From: Gammaproteobacteria bacterium
Lineage (GTDB): Bacteria > Pseudomonadota > Gammaproteobacteria > Steroidobacterales > Steroidobacteraceae
Direction of reading: 5' to 3'
DNA: 64,000 bases
NCBI GenBank assembly: GCA_003164785.1
Contig: PLUE01000022.1
Coordinates: 237,860 to 301,859, forward strand
Below the pieces are notes generated by a model. The model saw only the letters and a list, made by a program, of their open reading frames with translations. It ran no database searches and was not told where the DNA came from. The first letter of the stretch is position 1; each line of letters opens with the position of its first letter. Of the stretch, positions 47,401-54,816 are shown piece after piece. Position numbers and translations under genes: made by a program.

Positions 47401-48434
47401 GCAAAAAAGCGCGGCTGGGGGCCGGGAATTTCCAAGCCAGTCACCGTGGCGTGGGTCGTCACCTTGCCGCCGCTCGCGCCGAGGTCGGCCGTCAACGCGG
47501 AGATCCGCGTGGTCCCGGCGATGCGCAGCTGGCCCACGTCGAGTCGGCCCGAGGCGGTGGGCGCGGCGACGGATCCGTGGAAACTGCCGTTGAGCGTCAG
47601 TCTCCCCCACGACACGTCGGGTCGGGGCGCCATCGCAGGCGACGTCAACGAATAATCGACATCAGCCGATTGGTGGGTCAGGTCGACGCGTCCTTGAACT
47701 CGCGCGCGCAGATCGCCGGCGGCGAGTGTCACGTCGACGACCTCCGCGCTGCGTGGCCCGGTGAGCGTCGCCGTCGCCGACAACGCGCCCAGGCCGGGCA
47801 TCGCGACGAGGTTCTCGAGAGGTCCGCTCGCCGGCTCGTGCAGGGTCAACGAGGCATCCATGCGGGCAGGATCGAATTTCAGGTGCAAGGTGTAGGCACC
47901 GTCCCCGTCGAGCCGCCGCACATCGAGATCGGCGTCGGCATCCTCGAGGGAGCGCAACCGAACGTTGCCGTTGGCGGACAAGGTCGCCGCCGTGCCGACC
48001 ACGGCCGCCCCCACCTCCACCCGGTCGATGGAAAACCGACCGACCTCGATGAACGGAATCGAAGCATTGCCGCCCGTCCCATCGCTGATGGGTCCGCGCT
48101 CGATGTGCAGACGCGCCGCGTGCAAGCTATCGACTTCGATGCGCCGCTCGAGCAGGCGCAGCGGGAACCAGCGCAGCGCGATGTCATCCGCACTCAACCA
48201 GACGCCGCCGCGGTCCACCAGTTGCAATTGCGCGAGAGTCAGCTGCACCGGGAATGAACCGCCGAGGCCCGAGAGCCTCACGGTGCCGGCGGTAAGCTGG
48301 TACGTCAGGCGCTCGATCCATGCGCGACCCGGATCCGTGTTGCCCGCGATCATCACCGCGCCGCCCAACACCACCAGCAGCAGCAGCGCGCCGGCGATGA
48401 CCCAGGCGGAGACTTTGAGGAGACGGCGCATCAA
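44421..48434 (-). CDS. tamB: Translocation and assembly module subunit TamB (AsmA-like)
   Basis: The 1337-residue protein has an N-terminal membrane anchor (SAWVIAGALLLLVVLGGAVM), a very long repetitive beta-strand region rich in VxLxG patterns, and the conserved C-terminal DUF490 domain. The end of that domain reads EFSSTPPLPQDQIMSLLLFG and then VQVDVDLTKHLKMQTRLGNG. TamB spans the periplasm as a hydrophobic groove and, with YhdP and YdbH, is implicated in phospholipid transport to the outer membrane in E. coli. It also works with TamA in insertion of some outer-membrane proteins. The start overlaps the tamA stop as ATGA. Confidence 0.95.
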   Translation of the reverse strand: MMRRLLKVSAWVIAGALLLLVVLGGAVMIAGNTDPGRAWIERLTYQLTAGTVRLSGLGGSFPVQLTLAQLQLVDRGGVWLSADDIALRWFPLRLLERRIEVDSLHAARLHIERGPISDGTGGNASIPFIEVGRFSIDRVEVGAAVVGTAATLSANGNVRLRSLEDADADLDVRRLDGDGAYTLHLKFDPARMDASLTLHEPASGPLENLVAMPGLGALSATATLTGPRSAEVVDVTLAAGDLRARVQGRVDLTHQSADVDYSLTSPAMAPRPDVSWGRLTLNGSFHGSVAAPTASGRLDVGQLRIAGTTRISALTADLGASGGKVTTHATVTGLEIPGPQPRFFAGDPLQLDASMQLDAPARPLELNAVHRLFSLRASTQTAADKDGQMMTSVQLKLPNLAPFAAFTGQDVLGDAVLDARLTHRPSGDAITSDASIGVSGGKAGWVGAVGKHIAVQLSGELSADKIKVDNVRIAARGITVAANGSATRTPPASPRAKPATGENPLAPFVKDLQAQWQVELADLAALSSDVAGDAKLSGKLSGPVNSLNADADLTSHVSVRGSPSGLVTASLRARGLPTTPNLSLQARGMLDGAPLTLDAALDRAGGKAYRVLVRQGQWKSAHIDGDMTADAELTRSHGQLNLRIGQLGDLDRLLGTTVAGSAEGSVKFVPMQGHSQAQLRLDGTDLVFGQFAGNVHVEALGVSTAVAIKLTSNLPDLYGFPASVASAAELNIDKRELRLASVSVVYRDQTVRLLSPAKVSFAGGLSIDDLKIGAQDAVVELKGQVSPALDLQVSVLQVKPGLVNVFAPGLLASGLVEGHAHLRGSPTSPTGSVKVDASNIRFAHDAATGLPPLELHARAQLANDTAALNATLSAGSASEMTAAGNVPLDANGALAVKIGGKLDVTMANPFLEARGLHATGELTADATVTGSSAAPVVGGGVTLAQGSLRDYGRGVNLTDITADIIGREGTLQIKSFKATAAPGSIGMTGSLGVLQPGLPVDLNVTARNAQPIASNIVTANLDADVHVGGTLRKRIDVSGKVHVNRASIGIPNSLPPDVAVLDVRRRGKGATATAQTQLVVGIDLTIEAPRQIVVQGRGLDAEMGGTIKLSGTTEAPVASGGLDLLRGSFSMSGNKLTFDQGSKISFDGAGLHKKIDPTLDFTAHTTVSETTATLRITGFADAPKFEFSSTPPLPQDQIMSLLLFGVPPAQLTAAQAAEIGVALATLSGVGGGGPSPLAKLQKTLGLDRLSVGANTASTAAGATNSGYAVQAGRYVSKRVYVEAKQSTTGTSQVQVDVDLTKHLKMQTRLGNGSAITQGTTPDNDPGSSVGLSYQFEY

Positions 48435-50368
48435 AAGGCCTGCCCGAGCCCGATGTAGATCTCGAATGCGTCGTCCTCGACGGTGAGCGGCCTGTTGACC
48501 AGCACGCCTTGCGCGTTGTAGGCCGGATCCGCATAAAAGATCCTGGTTCGTTTGGTGGGCATGGCGACGTCGAAGCGAATCGGCCCGATGGGCGTGTAAT
48601 ACCGGACCCCGGCGCCGACGCCGACGCGAAACTCGCTCGGCAGCCCTTTCGACGTGGCGCCGATCTGACCCGCATCGACGAAGAACGCCGCACCGAAACG
48701 GCTGCCGAAGCGTTGCCGCAGCTCGACGCTCGCGGCGGCGATGGACGTGCCGCCGATCGGATTGCCGTCCGCCTGGAACTTCGGCCCGATCGCCTGATAC
48801 GCGTATCCGCGCACCGTCCCGCTGCCGCCGCCGTAGAAACGTTGGTCGGGGGGCAGGCTCAGTTCGCTGGCGCCCTGGGCGAGGCCCGCCAGGGCTCGCG
48901 AGGCGATCACTGTCCGGCCCGGAGCACCCAGCCCGAGCGCGTTCAGATCGAAGTAATCCGCCAGCTTGATCTGACTGATGATGAAACTGGAACTCGGGTG
49001 CCCGAAAGCCCGTGTCGGCGTGATGTTCAACGAGTTACGCATGCCGTGCGTGGGATCATCGAGCGGCGAGGCGAGGTGGGTCGAGTCGTACGACAGCCCG
49101 AGCGGCAGCGCCACCAGGGTGTAGTTGTAGGTCACCAGCGTGTAAATGGCCGCTGGACTTTCCTGAGTGATCTGCTCTTCCGTCGTCGCGATTCCCGCGC
49201 TGGCGGACCAGACGCTGGATAGTTTCCGATTCAGCGACACGCCGGCGGTGAGTGCCTTTTGGTCGTATGCCTGCAGCGACTGTTTGATCGCACCCACGGC
49301 GAACTGCAGGGACTGGTCGCGATGACCGAAATCAGGCAGGATCAGCTTGATCGACGTGTCATAACCGATGCCCGTTGTTGCACTGCCGCCCAGATTGATG
49401 ATGGAGGCGGCGACATTCAGCTGCTCGGCATTGCCGAACACGTTGCGATCGGACCAGGTCACGCCGGCGCTGCCCCCAAGATCCGTCGAATACGCGGAGT
49501 TGAAGGTGACGGCATGGCGCAGCCGCTCGTGGATCGTGAAGGTGATGGGCACCGCGCCGTCGGCGTCGGCCGTCGCGTCGAGCTGCACCGTGATCGACGC
49601 GATCGGACCGAGTCCCAGCAGATCGCGGCGCGCGCTCTCGACCGCGCTCGAACTGTATTGCTGCCCCGAATGAAGGGTCAGCCGTCGGCGCACCACTTTT
49701 TCGTGAAGCCGTTTGAGGCCCTCGATGCGGATCTGCCCGATCTTCACCCGCCGGCCGGCATCCACATGGAAGGACACGTCCAGCAGAGGCTCGGTTTGAT
49801 CCTCGTAGGCCACGGGAGCGTCGACCTTGGCGAACGCGTAGCCCCGCTCCTGGAGCGCCGTCTGCAGGCGCGAGCCGGCCGCCAGCACGTCCGAGGCGAT
49901 CGCCGGGTCACCCGGCTTCAGCGTGAACACGCCCTGGGCAGCCTCGGGAATGGTGCCCTCGAGCTTGACGCCGCGCAGGTGATAGAGCGGTCCCAGGTCG
50001 AAGCGGACCGCGACCTTCGCATCCTTGCCCTTGGGCAGCGCATTCAAGGAATTGGCGAGTTCGCCGCTGCCGAGCGCCATGCCGTCGATGGTCACCGTGA
50101 CGCTCGATTGATAGTAGCCGTAGCTCTCCAGAACGGTCTTCAGGCGGTCGCCCTCTCCCCGCGCACGCGCGATCAACCCGAAGGGACTGACCGGCGCGCT
50201 GGTGCGTAGTGAGACGAGGTCGGAGGTCGCGCGCAGCGTACCGTCCATCGCCCCATTGCCGGTGGACCCAATGTCGACCCGGTAGGGCTGAGGATCCGCA
50301 GCACGAACCAGATTGGACGCACACAGGGCGACGACGACTGCGGTAATTCCCGGGATACTGAAACGCAT
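48431..50368 (-). CDS. tamA: Translocation and assembly module subunit TamA (Omp85 family)
   Basis: The 645-residue outer-membrane protein has a signal peptide (SIPGITAVVVALCASNLVRA), three POTRA domains (about residues 25-265) and a 16-strand BamA-like barrel. Barrel motifs are QRFYGGGSGTVRGYAYQAIG (the conserved VRGY lid-lock segment) and GVRYYTPIGPIRFDVAMP. It is the outer-membrane partner of TamB. I chose ATG 50368 for the signal peptide; a longer start adds 12 residues. It is divergent from the pqi operon, 162 bases apart. Confidence 0.94.
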   Translation of the reverse strand: MRFSIPGITAVVVALCASNLVRAADPQPYRVDIGSTGNGAMDGTLRATSDLVSLRTSAPVSPFGLIARARGEGDRLKTVLESYGYYQSSVTVTIDGMALGSGELANSLNALPKGKDAKVAVRFDLGPLYHLRGVKLEGTIPEAAQGVFTLKPGDPAIASDVLAAGSRLQTALQERGYAFAKVDAPVAYEDQTEPLLDVSFHVDAGRRVKIGQIRIEGLKRLHEKVVRRRLTLHSGQQYSSSAVESARRDLLGLGPIASITVQLDATADADGAVPITFTIHERLRHAVTFNSAYSTDLGGSAGVTWSDRNVFGNAEQLNVAASIINLGGSATTGIGYDTSIKLILPDFGHRDQSLQFAVGAIKQSLQAYDQKALTAGVSLNRKLSSVWSASAGIATTEEQITQESPAAIYTLVTYNYTLVALPLGLSYDSTHLASPLDDPTHGMRNSLNITPTRAFGHPSSSFIISQIKLADYFDLNALGLGAPGRTVIASRALAGLAQGASELSLPPDQRFYGGGSGTVRGYAYQAIGPKFQADGNPIGGTSIAAASVELRQRFGSRFGAAFFVDAGQIGATSKGLPSEFRVGVGAGVRYYTPIGPIRFDVAMPTKRTRIFYADPAYNAQGVLVNRPLTVEDDAFEIYIGLGQAF

Positions 50369-50530
50369 TGCACCGAGAATCCTAATACGGTTGCCACCCT
50401 TCACGATAGTTTACACGCCTTGCCCCCATCGCCGGCTACGGTGGTGGGGCACCGCCTGGACGCCAGCGAATTCCTACGTGCCGTGGTAAAGTCTGCATGC
50501 TTATGCTTATCGACATCGCCTGAGCACTCC

Positions 50531-51136
50531 ATGACGTCCCTGATCGTCTGCCATGCATGCGACCTCGTGCATCGTCGCGGCGCCATTCAGGCGGATTCGC
50601 GGGTTCGATGCACGCGCTGCCGGGCCGAGCTCTACCGCACCAATTCCGCGAGCATCGACACGGCCATCGCGCTGGCCATCACCGCGTCGGTGTTGTTGTT
50701 GCTGAGCAATCTCTATCCGTTGGTGGCGTTCCAGCTGAACGGCACCACCCGGGTCACGACCCTCTTCGGCGCCGCACTCGGCTTGTACGACCAGGGCTAC
50801 GGACTCATCGGCGCCATTGTGCTCATCACCACGGTGTTCATTCCGCTGTTCCAGATCGCCAGCCTGCTCTATGTGCTCATCGCACTGCGCGACCGGCGGC
50901 GTGCCGTCCGGCAGAACGAACTGTTTCGCACATTGAGCCGCCTGCGCCCCTGGGCGTTGCCGGAGGTTTTCATGCTGGGTGCGCTGGTCGCCGTGGTGAA
51001 GCTCTCCGCCCTGGCCCAGGTCATACCGGGCATCTCGCTCTTCTGCTACGCCGCCTTGATGCTGACGCTCGCGGGCCTGACCAGCGTCACGCCCACCGAG
51101 CAATTCTGGGCGTGGGTCGAGGGCAGCAAGACATGA
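50531..51136 (+). CDS. pqiA: Paraquat-inducible protein A, first half-size PqiA-like protein
   Basis: The 201-residue membrane protein starts with a four-cysteine zinc-ribbon-like motif (VCHACDLVH, then VRCTRCRAEL). Four hydrophobic segments of the PqiA fold follow, including AIALAITASVLLLLSNLYPL and the LGLYDQGYGLIGAIVLITT block. E. coli PqiA is a single protein of about 420 residues containing two such halves; here they are two overlapping genes. It is an inner-membrane partner of the MCE protein PqiB. ATG 50531 starts the family region. Confidence 0.93.
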   Translation: MTSLIVCHACDLVHRRGAIQADSRVRCTRCRAELYRTNSASIDTAIALAITASVLLLLSNLYPLVAFQLNGTTRVTTLFGAALGLYDQGYGLIGAIVLITTVFIPLFQIASLLYVLIALRDRRRAVRQNELFRTLSRLRPWALPEVFMLGALVAVVKLSALAQVIPGISLFCYAALMLTLAGLTSVTPTEQFWAWVEGSKT

Positions 51137-51753
51137 CGCGTTTCGTCACCGGCCGCGAACTCGGGCTTCTGGTGTGCTTGCACTGCCATGAAACGGTGCG
51201 CAGCGCCGGCAAGGATCGCGCCCGGTGCCCGCGCTGCGGCGCCGCGATTCACGCACGGCGGCCGTACAGCGTCGCCACCACGGCGGCCCTGACCGTGAGT
51301 GCCGCGCTGCTGTACATTCCTGCGAATCTGCTGCCCGTCATGTACACGCGCACCTTCTTCAGCGAGGACAGCGACACCATCATGAGCGGCGTCATCTCAT
51401 TGCTGCAGGAAGGATCATGGCCGCTCGCGTTGCTGGTCTTCGTCGCGAGCATCGTCGTGCCGCTGTTGAAGTTGCTCGCGATGAGCTGGCTGCTCTGGTG
51501 CATCGTCCGCAAATCGCCCGGCCATCCGTTGCAGCGGAGCAAGCTGTTCCGGCTGGTCGAGTTCATCGGCCGCTGGTCGATGCTCGACGTCTACGCGATC
51601 GCGCTGCTCGTGGCGCTGGTGCAGATTCGCTCGCTCGCCAATATCAGGGTCGGCATTGGCGCGCTGGCGTTCTGCGCGGTGGTAGTATTGACCATGCTTG
51701 CAGCACAGTCATTCGACGAACGCCTGCTCTGGGACACGACATCCGATGACTGA
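51133..51753 (+). CDS. pqiA: Paraquat-inducible protein A, second half-size PqiA-like protein
   Basis: The 206-residue protein corresponds to the C-terminal half of E. coli PqiA. It has its own zinc-ribbon cysteines (VCLHCHETV, then ARCPRCGAAI) and the membrane blocks SAALLYIPANLLPVMYTRTF, followed by SGVISLLQEGSWPLALLVF and the conserved GRWSMLDVYAIALLVALVQI. It overlaps the first half by ATGA and the pqiB start by eight bases, so all are translationally coupled. Confidence 0.93.
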   Translation: MTRFVTGRELGLLVCLHCHETVRSAGKDRARCPRCGAAIHARRPYSVATTAALTVSAALLYIPANLLPVMYTRTFFSEDSDTIMSGVISLLQEGSWPLALLVFVASIVVPLLKLLAMSWLLWCIVRKSPGHPLQRSKLFRLVEFIGRWSMLDVYAIALLVALVQIRSLANIRVGIGALAFCAVVVLTMLAAQSFDERLLWDTTSDD

Positions 51754-53398
51754 CTCGTCGATTCCTCCTTCCCACGACCTGCCGGAGGCGATTGCCGACC
51801 CGCCGCGGCACTCACGTGTGCCCCTGGTCTGGGTCCTCCCGGCATTGGTCGTTCTGATCGGCGCCTTCGTGGTCGTCCAGCAGAAGCTGGCCCAGGGCCC
51901 GCGAATCGACATCAGTTTCCTCGACGCCGACGGGCTGGAGGCGAACAAGACCAAGCTCCGCTACAAGGACGTGGAGATCGGCGACGTCACCGACATCCAC
52001 GTTGCGAAGGATCGCAAGACCGTGATCGTGAGCGCCCGCCTGCACCGCGACGCGAGCGATTACCTCGTCGAGGACACCCGGTTCTGGGTCGTTCGCCCGC
52101 GCGTGACCGGCGGCGGCGTCTCGGGTCTCGGCACGCTGGTGTCGGGCTCGTACATCAGCGTCGACGTGGGCCGCTCCGACAAGAAAAAGCACGAGTTCAC
52201 CGGACTCGAGATACCCCCGATCGTGACCGCCGACCTGCCGGGTCGCGAATTCGTGCTGCACACGGACGACATCGGTTCGTTGAGCGTGGGCGCGACCGTG
52301 TTTTATCGCCACCTGGCCGCCGGCCAGGTGGTCGCCTATTCCCTCGATCGCGGGGGCGCCTCCGTCACCATCAAGATCTTCGTCAACAATCCCTTCGATG
52401 CGTTCGTCACGGGATCCACGCGCTTCTGGCAGGCCAGCGGAATCGACATGTCCATCGACTCGGAAGGCGTCAAGCTGCGCACGGAATCCTTGAGCTCCCT
52501 CCTGGAGGGCGGGATCGCATTCCAACTGGCGCCCAACGCCACATCGACCGCGAGCGCTGCCCCGGACACGGAATTCAACCTGTACTCGGACCGCGACCGG
52601 GCCATGCGCCAGACGAATTCCGAGGTCCGCACGTTCATCATGTATTTCGGCGGCTCGCTGCGCGGACTGTCGGTGGGGGCGCCCGTGGATCTGCGCGGCA
52701 TCACCATCGGCGAAGTGAAGAGCCTGTCCGTGGAGTACGAGAGCGACGCGGGCACGCTGCGCTTTCCCGTCGAGGTCGATATATTCCCGCAGAGAATTCG
52801 CGGCCACAGCCGCCGCAACGATCGTCCGGCGCCTGCGCCGGACGATCGCTCCGAGACGTCCAGCCGCGAACTGGTTGACAGCCTGGTGGCGCACGGCATG
52901 CGCGCCGAACTGAAGACCGGCAATCTGTTGACCGGTCAGAAATACGTGGCCCTCGACTTTCATGACGAGGTGAAGCCGGACCATGTGGGCTGGGACGCCC
53001 ATCCCGCCGTATTTCCGACCACGTCGGGTGCACTCGACGAAATCCAGGACTCGATCGGCAGCATCGCGAAGAAACTCGACAAGGTCCCGTTCGATAAAAT
53101 TTCGGCGCGCCTGGTCGCCACCATGGCCACGCTGGACGACACCCTCAAGACGGCGAACCGCCTGCTCGGCCAGGTCGACGGCACCATTGCTCCCGAGATC
53201 ACCGCCACCCTGCAGGAAGCCCAGGGCGCCATGAAGAACGCCAGGAGCGTGCTGTCCCAGGACGGTCCGTTACAGAACGACCTGAGCGCCACGTTGCTGC
53301 AGTTGGCGCGCGCCGCCAAGTCGGTGAGCGCACTGGTCGACTATCTCGAACGCCATCCCGAATCCCTACTGCGCGGCAAGCCGGGAGACGCCCGTTGA
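51746..53398 (+). CDS. pqiB: Intermembrane transport protein PqiB (MCE domains)
   Basis: The 550-residue protein has one N-terminal membrane anchor (VPLVWVLPALVVLIGAFVVV) and three MCE/MlaD domains, starting near residues 46 (ISFLDADGLEANKTKLRYKD), 160 and 285 (YFGGSLRGLSVGAPVDLRGI). A C-terminal helical region with repeated leucines follows. In E. coli PqiB stacks MCE rings and a helical needle to bridge the periplasm for lipid transport. The length matches the E. coli protein. It overlaps the genes on both sides. Confidence 0.95.
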   Translation: MTDSSIPPSHDLPEAIADPPRHSRVPLVWVLPALVVLIGAFVVVQQKLAQGPRIDISFLDADGLEANKTKLRYKDVEIGDVTDIHVAKDRKTVIVSARLHRDASDYLVEDTRFWVVRPRVTGGGVSGLGTLVSGSYISVDVGRSDKKKHEFTGLEIPPIVTADLPGREFVLHTDDIGSLSVGATVFYRHLAAGQVVAYSLDRGGASVTIKIFVNNPFDAFVTGSTRFWQASGIDMSIDSEGVKLRTESLSSLLEGGIAFQLAPNATSTASAAPDTEFNLYSDRDRAMRQTNSEVRTFIMYFGGSLRGLSVGAPVDLRGITIGEVKSLSVEYESDAGTLRFPVEVDIFPQRIRGHSRRNDRPAPAPDDRSETSSRELVDSLVAHGMRAELKTGNLLTGQKYVALDFHDEVKPDHVGWDAHPAVFPTTSGALDEIQDSIGSIAKKLDKVPFDKISARLVATMATLDDTLKTANRLLGQVDGTIAPEITATLQEAQGAMKNARSVLSQDGPLQNDLSATLLQLARAAKSVSALVDYLERHPESLLRGKPGDAR

Positions 53399-53976
53399 AC
53401 AGAATCCTCCCCCTCACGGCCGCCTGCGCATGCCTCTTGTTGACTGCATGCGCCAGCGAACGCGATCATTTTTACGTGCTCAACATCCTGCCCCAGGACG
53501 CGCGCGCGACGGCCGCTGCGCCCACGTTGCACGTTCTCTTGAGCGTGAGCGTGCCATCGGTCGTCGACCGGGCCGAGATGGTGGTCGGCACATCGGACAA
53601 CGGCATCCTGGTGCTCGACCATGACCGCTGGGCCGGCACCTTCGCGGACCAGATCGCGCAGACACTGGCTCGCGACATCGAAAAGCGGCGCAGCGACGTG
53701 CTGGTGGGTGACCGCGGTTTCGGTCAGGCCGCCACGCCGTCGGTGACGCTCAGGGTGGACATCGTGCGCATGGTTGCCAGCCTCGGCGGCAGTGCCAGCG
53801 TCGAGGCGCATTGGCGGATCGTCGACGCCGGTGCCGGCGTGGATGAGATCGGCGGCGACGTGTTCACCGTGCCCGTGCCCGTGGACGGCACGGGTTATGC
53901 CGCGGTCGCCAGAGCCTATAGCCAGGCGCTGAGTTCGCTCGCCGACAAGTTATCCGCGGGTGTGCGTCGACGCTGA
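53395..53976 (+). CDS. pqiC: PqiC-like outer-membrane lipoprotein
   Basis: The 193-residue protein has a lipoprotein signal with lipobox LTAC (PLTAACACLLLTAC) and the ABC-transport auxiliary lipoprotein fold seen in PqiC/YmbA. The block FYVLNILPQDARA follows the lipobox; VVDRAEMVVGTSDNGI and WAGTFADQIAQTLARDIEKR come later. PqiC anchors the PqiB needle at the outer membrane. The only sensible start is TTG 53395, overlapping the pqiB stop (TTGA). It ends the operon. Confidence 0.9.
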   Translation: MNRILPLTAACACLLLTACASERDHFYVLNILPQDARATAAAPTLHVLLSVSVPSVVDRAEMVVGTSDNGILVLDHDRWAGTFADQIAQTLARDIEKRRSDVLVGDRGFGQAATPSVTLRVDIVRMVASLGGSASVEAHWRIVDAGAGVDEIGGDVFTVPVPVDGTGYAAVARAYSQALSSLADKLSAGVRRR

Positions 53977-54075
53977 GCGATCCACGGCCCGAGTTCGGGA
54001 ATGTAGGCATCGTCTGACGAACGCTGCCGCGACAACCACCTGGGCATCCAACCATCGGTCCGCTATGGTTTTGCA

Positions 54076-54333
54076 ATGCAACCGACTCCGCCGCAAGGGC
54101 CTCTCGACGACTCGCCGGACAGCCAGGATCGGATCCGGGATTTCCTCGCGCGCCATGGTGGCCCCGGCACGTGCGACTCGAAGACCGGCACGCGCGAGTC
54201 GGGGCTCGAAGGTTGGTCCGAGGTCTTTGCCGCGGATGGATGTCGCTTGGTCTGCGAGTGGTCGCGGCTGGGAACGCGCGAAGAACTCAACTTCTCCGAG
54301 TTGCCGCCCGGCGCACCGGATCGCCACGCGTGA
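54076..54333 (+). CDS. Small protein of unknown function
   Basis: The 85-residue product has no signal peptide or membrane segment. It contains RIRDFLARHGGPGTCDSKTG, a tryptophan-centred stretch GWSEVFAADGCRLVCEWSR, and GTREELNFSELPPG. Codon use is like neighbouring genes and the gap after pqiC is 99 bases. It may be a small conserved cytoplasmic protein, but I do not recognise a named family. Confidence 0.55.
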   Translation: MQPTPPQGPLDDSPDSQDRIRDFLARHGGPGTCDSKTGTRESGLEGWSEVFAADGCRLVCEWSRLGTREELNFSELPPGAPDRHA

Positions 54334-54347
54334 ACCGGAAGGGCTCG

Positions 54348-54740
54348 ATGCGAATACACGCTGTTTCTTTGATCTGCCTCGCCATGCTGGTGGCGGCCTG
54401 CCATAAGGCGAACGCCCCTCAGCCCGTCACCGCCCAGGACCTCCAGGCCGCTCAACAGGAGGCGAAACGCGAAGTCGCCGATGCGCGCGCGGAGGCCTCC
54501 AAGGACGTCAAGAGCGCCGCCAAGGTGAGCGGCTCGGATGCGGCAGTGGTGAGCGCAGCCAAGGCCACCGCGGCGTACGATGTCGCCATGGCCAAGGCCG
54601 ACGGCGACCATAAGGTCGCCACCGAGCAATGTCTCACCCTGCAAGCCGACATGCAGCAGGCGTGCAAGGATCAGGCGGACGCCGCCTATCAAAGCACCGC
54701 CGCGGCCGCCAAGGGCGCGCGCATGGCCAAGCGTCAATAA
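54348..54740 (+). CDS. Small putative lipoprotein, alanine-rich
   Basis: The 130-residue product has a lipoprotein signal (HAVSLICLAMLVAAC) followed by an alanine-, lysine- and glutamate-rich helical region (about residues 25-80) likely to form a coiled coil. The C-terminal third is AATEQCL-like, with cysteines in EQCLTLQADMQQACKDQAD. It may be a periplasmic structural lipoprotein. ATG 54348 begins the signal; a longer open frame upstream is the shadow of the preceding small gene. Confidence 0.75.
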   Translation: MRIHAVSLICLAMLVAACHKANAPQPVTAQDLQAAQQEAKREVADARAEASKDVKSAAKVSGSDAAVVSAAKATAAYDVAMAKADGDHKVATEQCLTLQADMQQACKDQADAAYQSTAAAAKGARMAKRQ

Positions 54741-54816
54741 AGATCGGCGGCCCCGCCGAATCGCGAGTATGGCGGCATAAGGCGACGCTCGCGCGTGCAG
54801 CGCATAAGATGCGACC

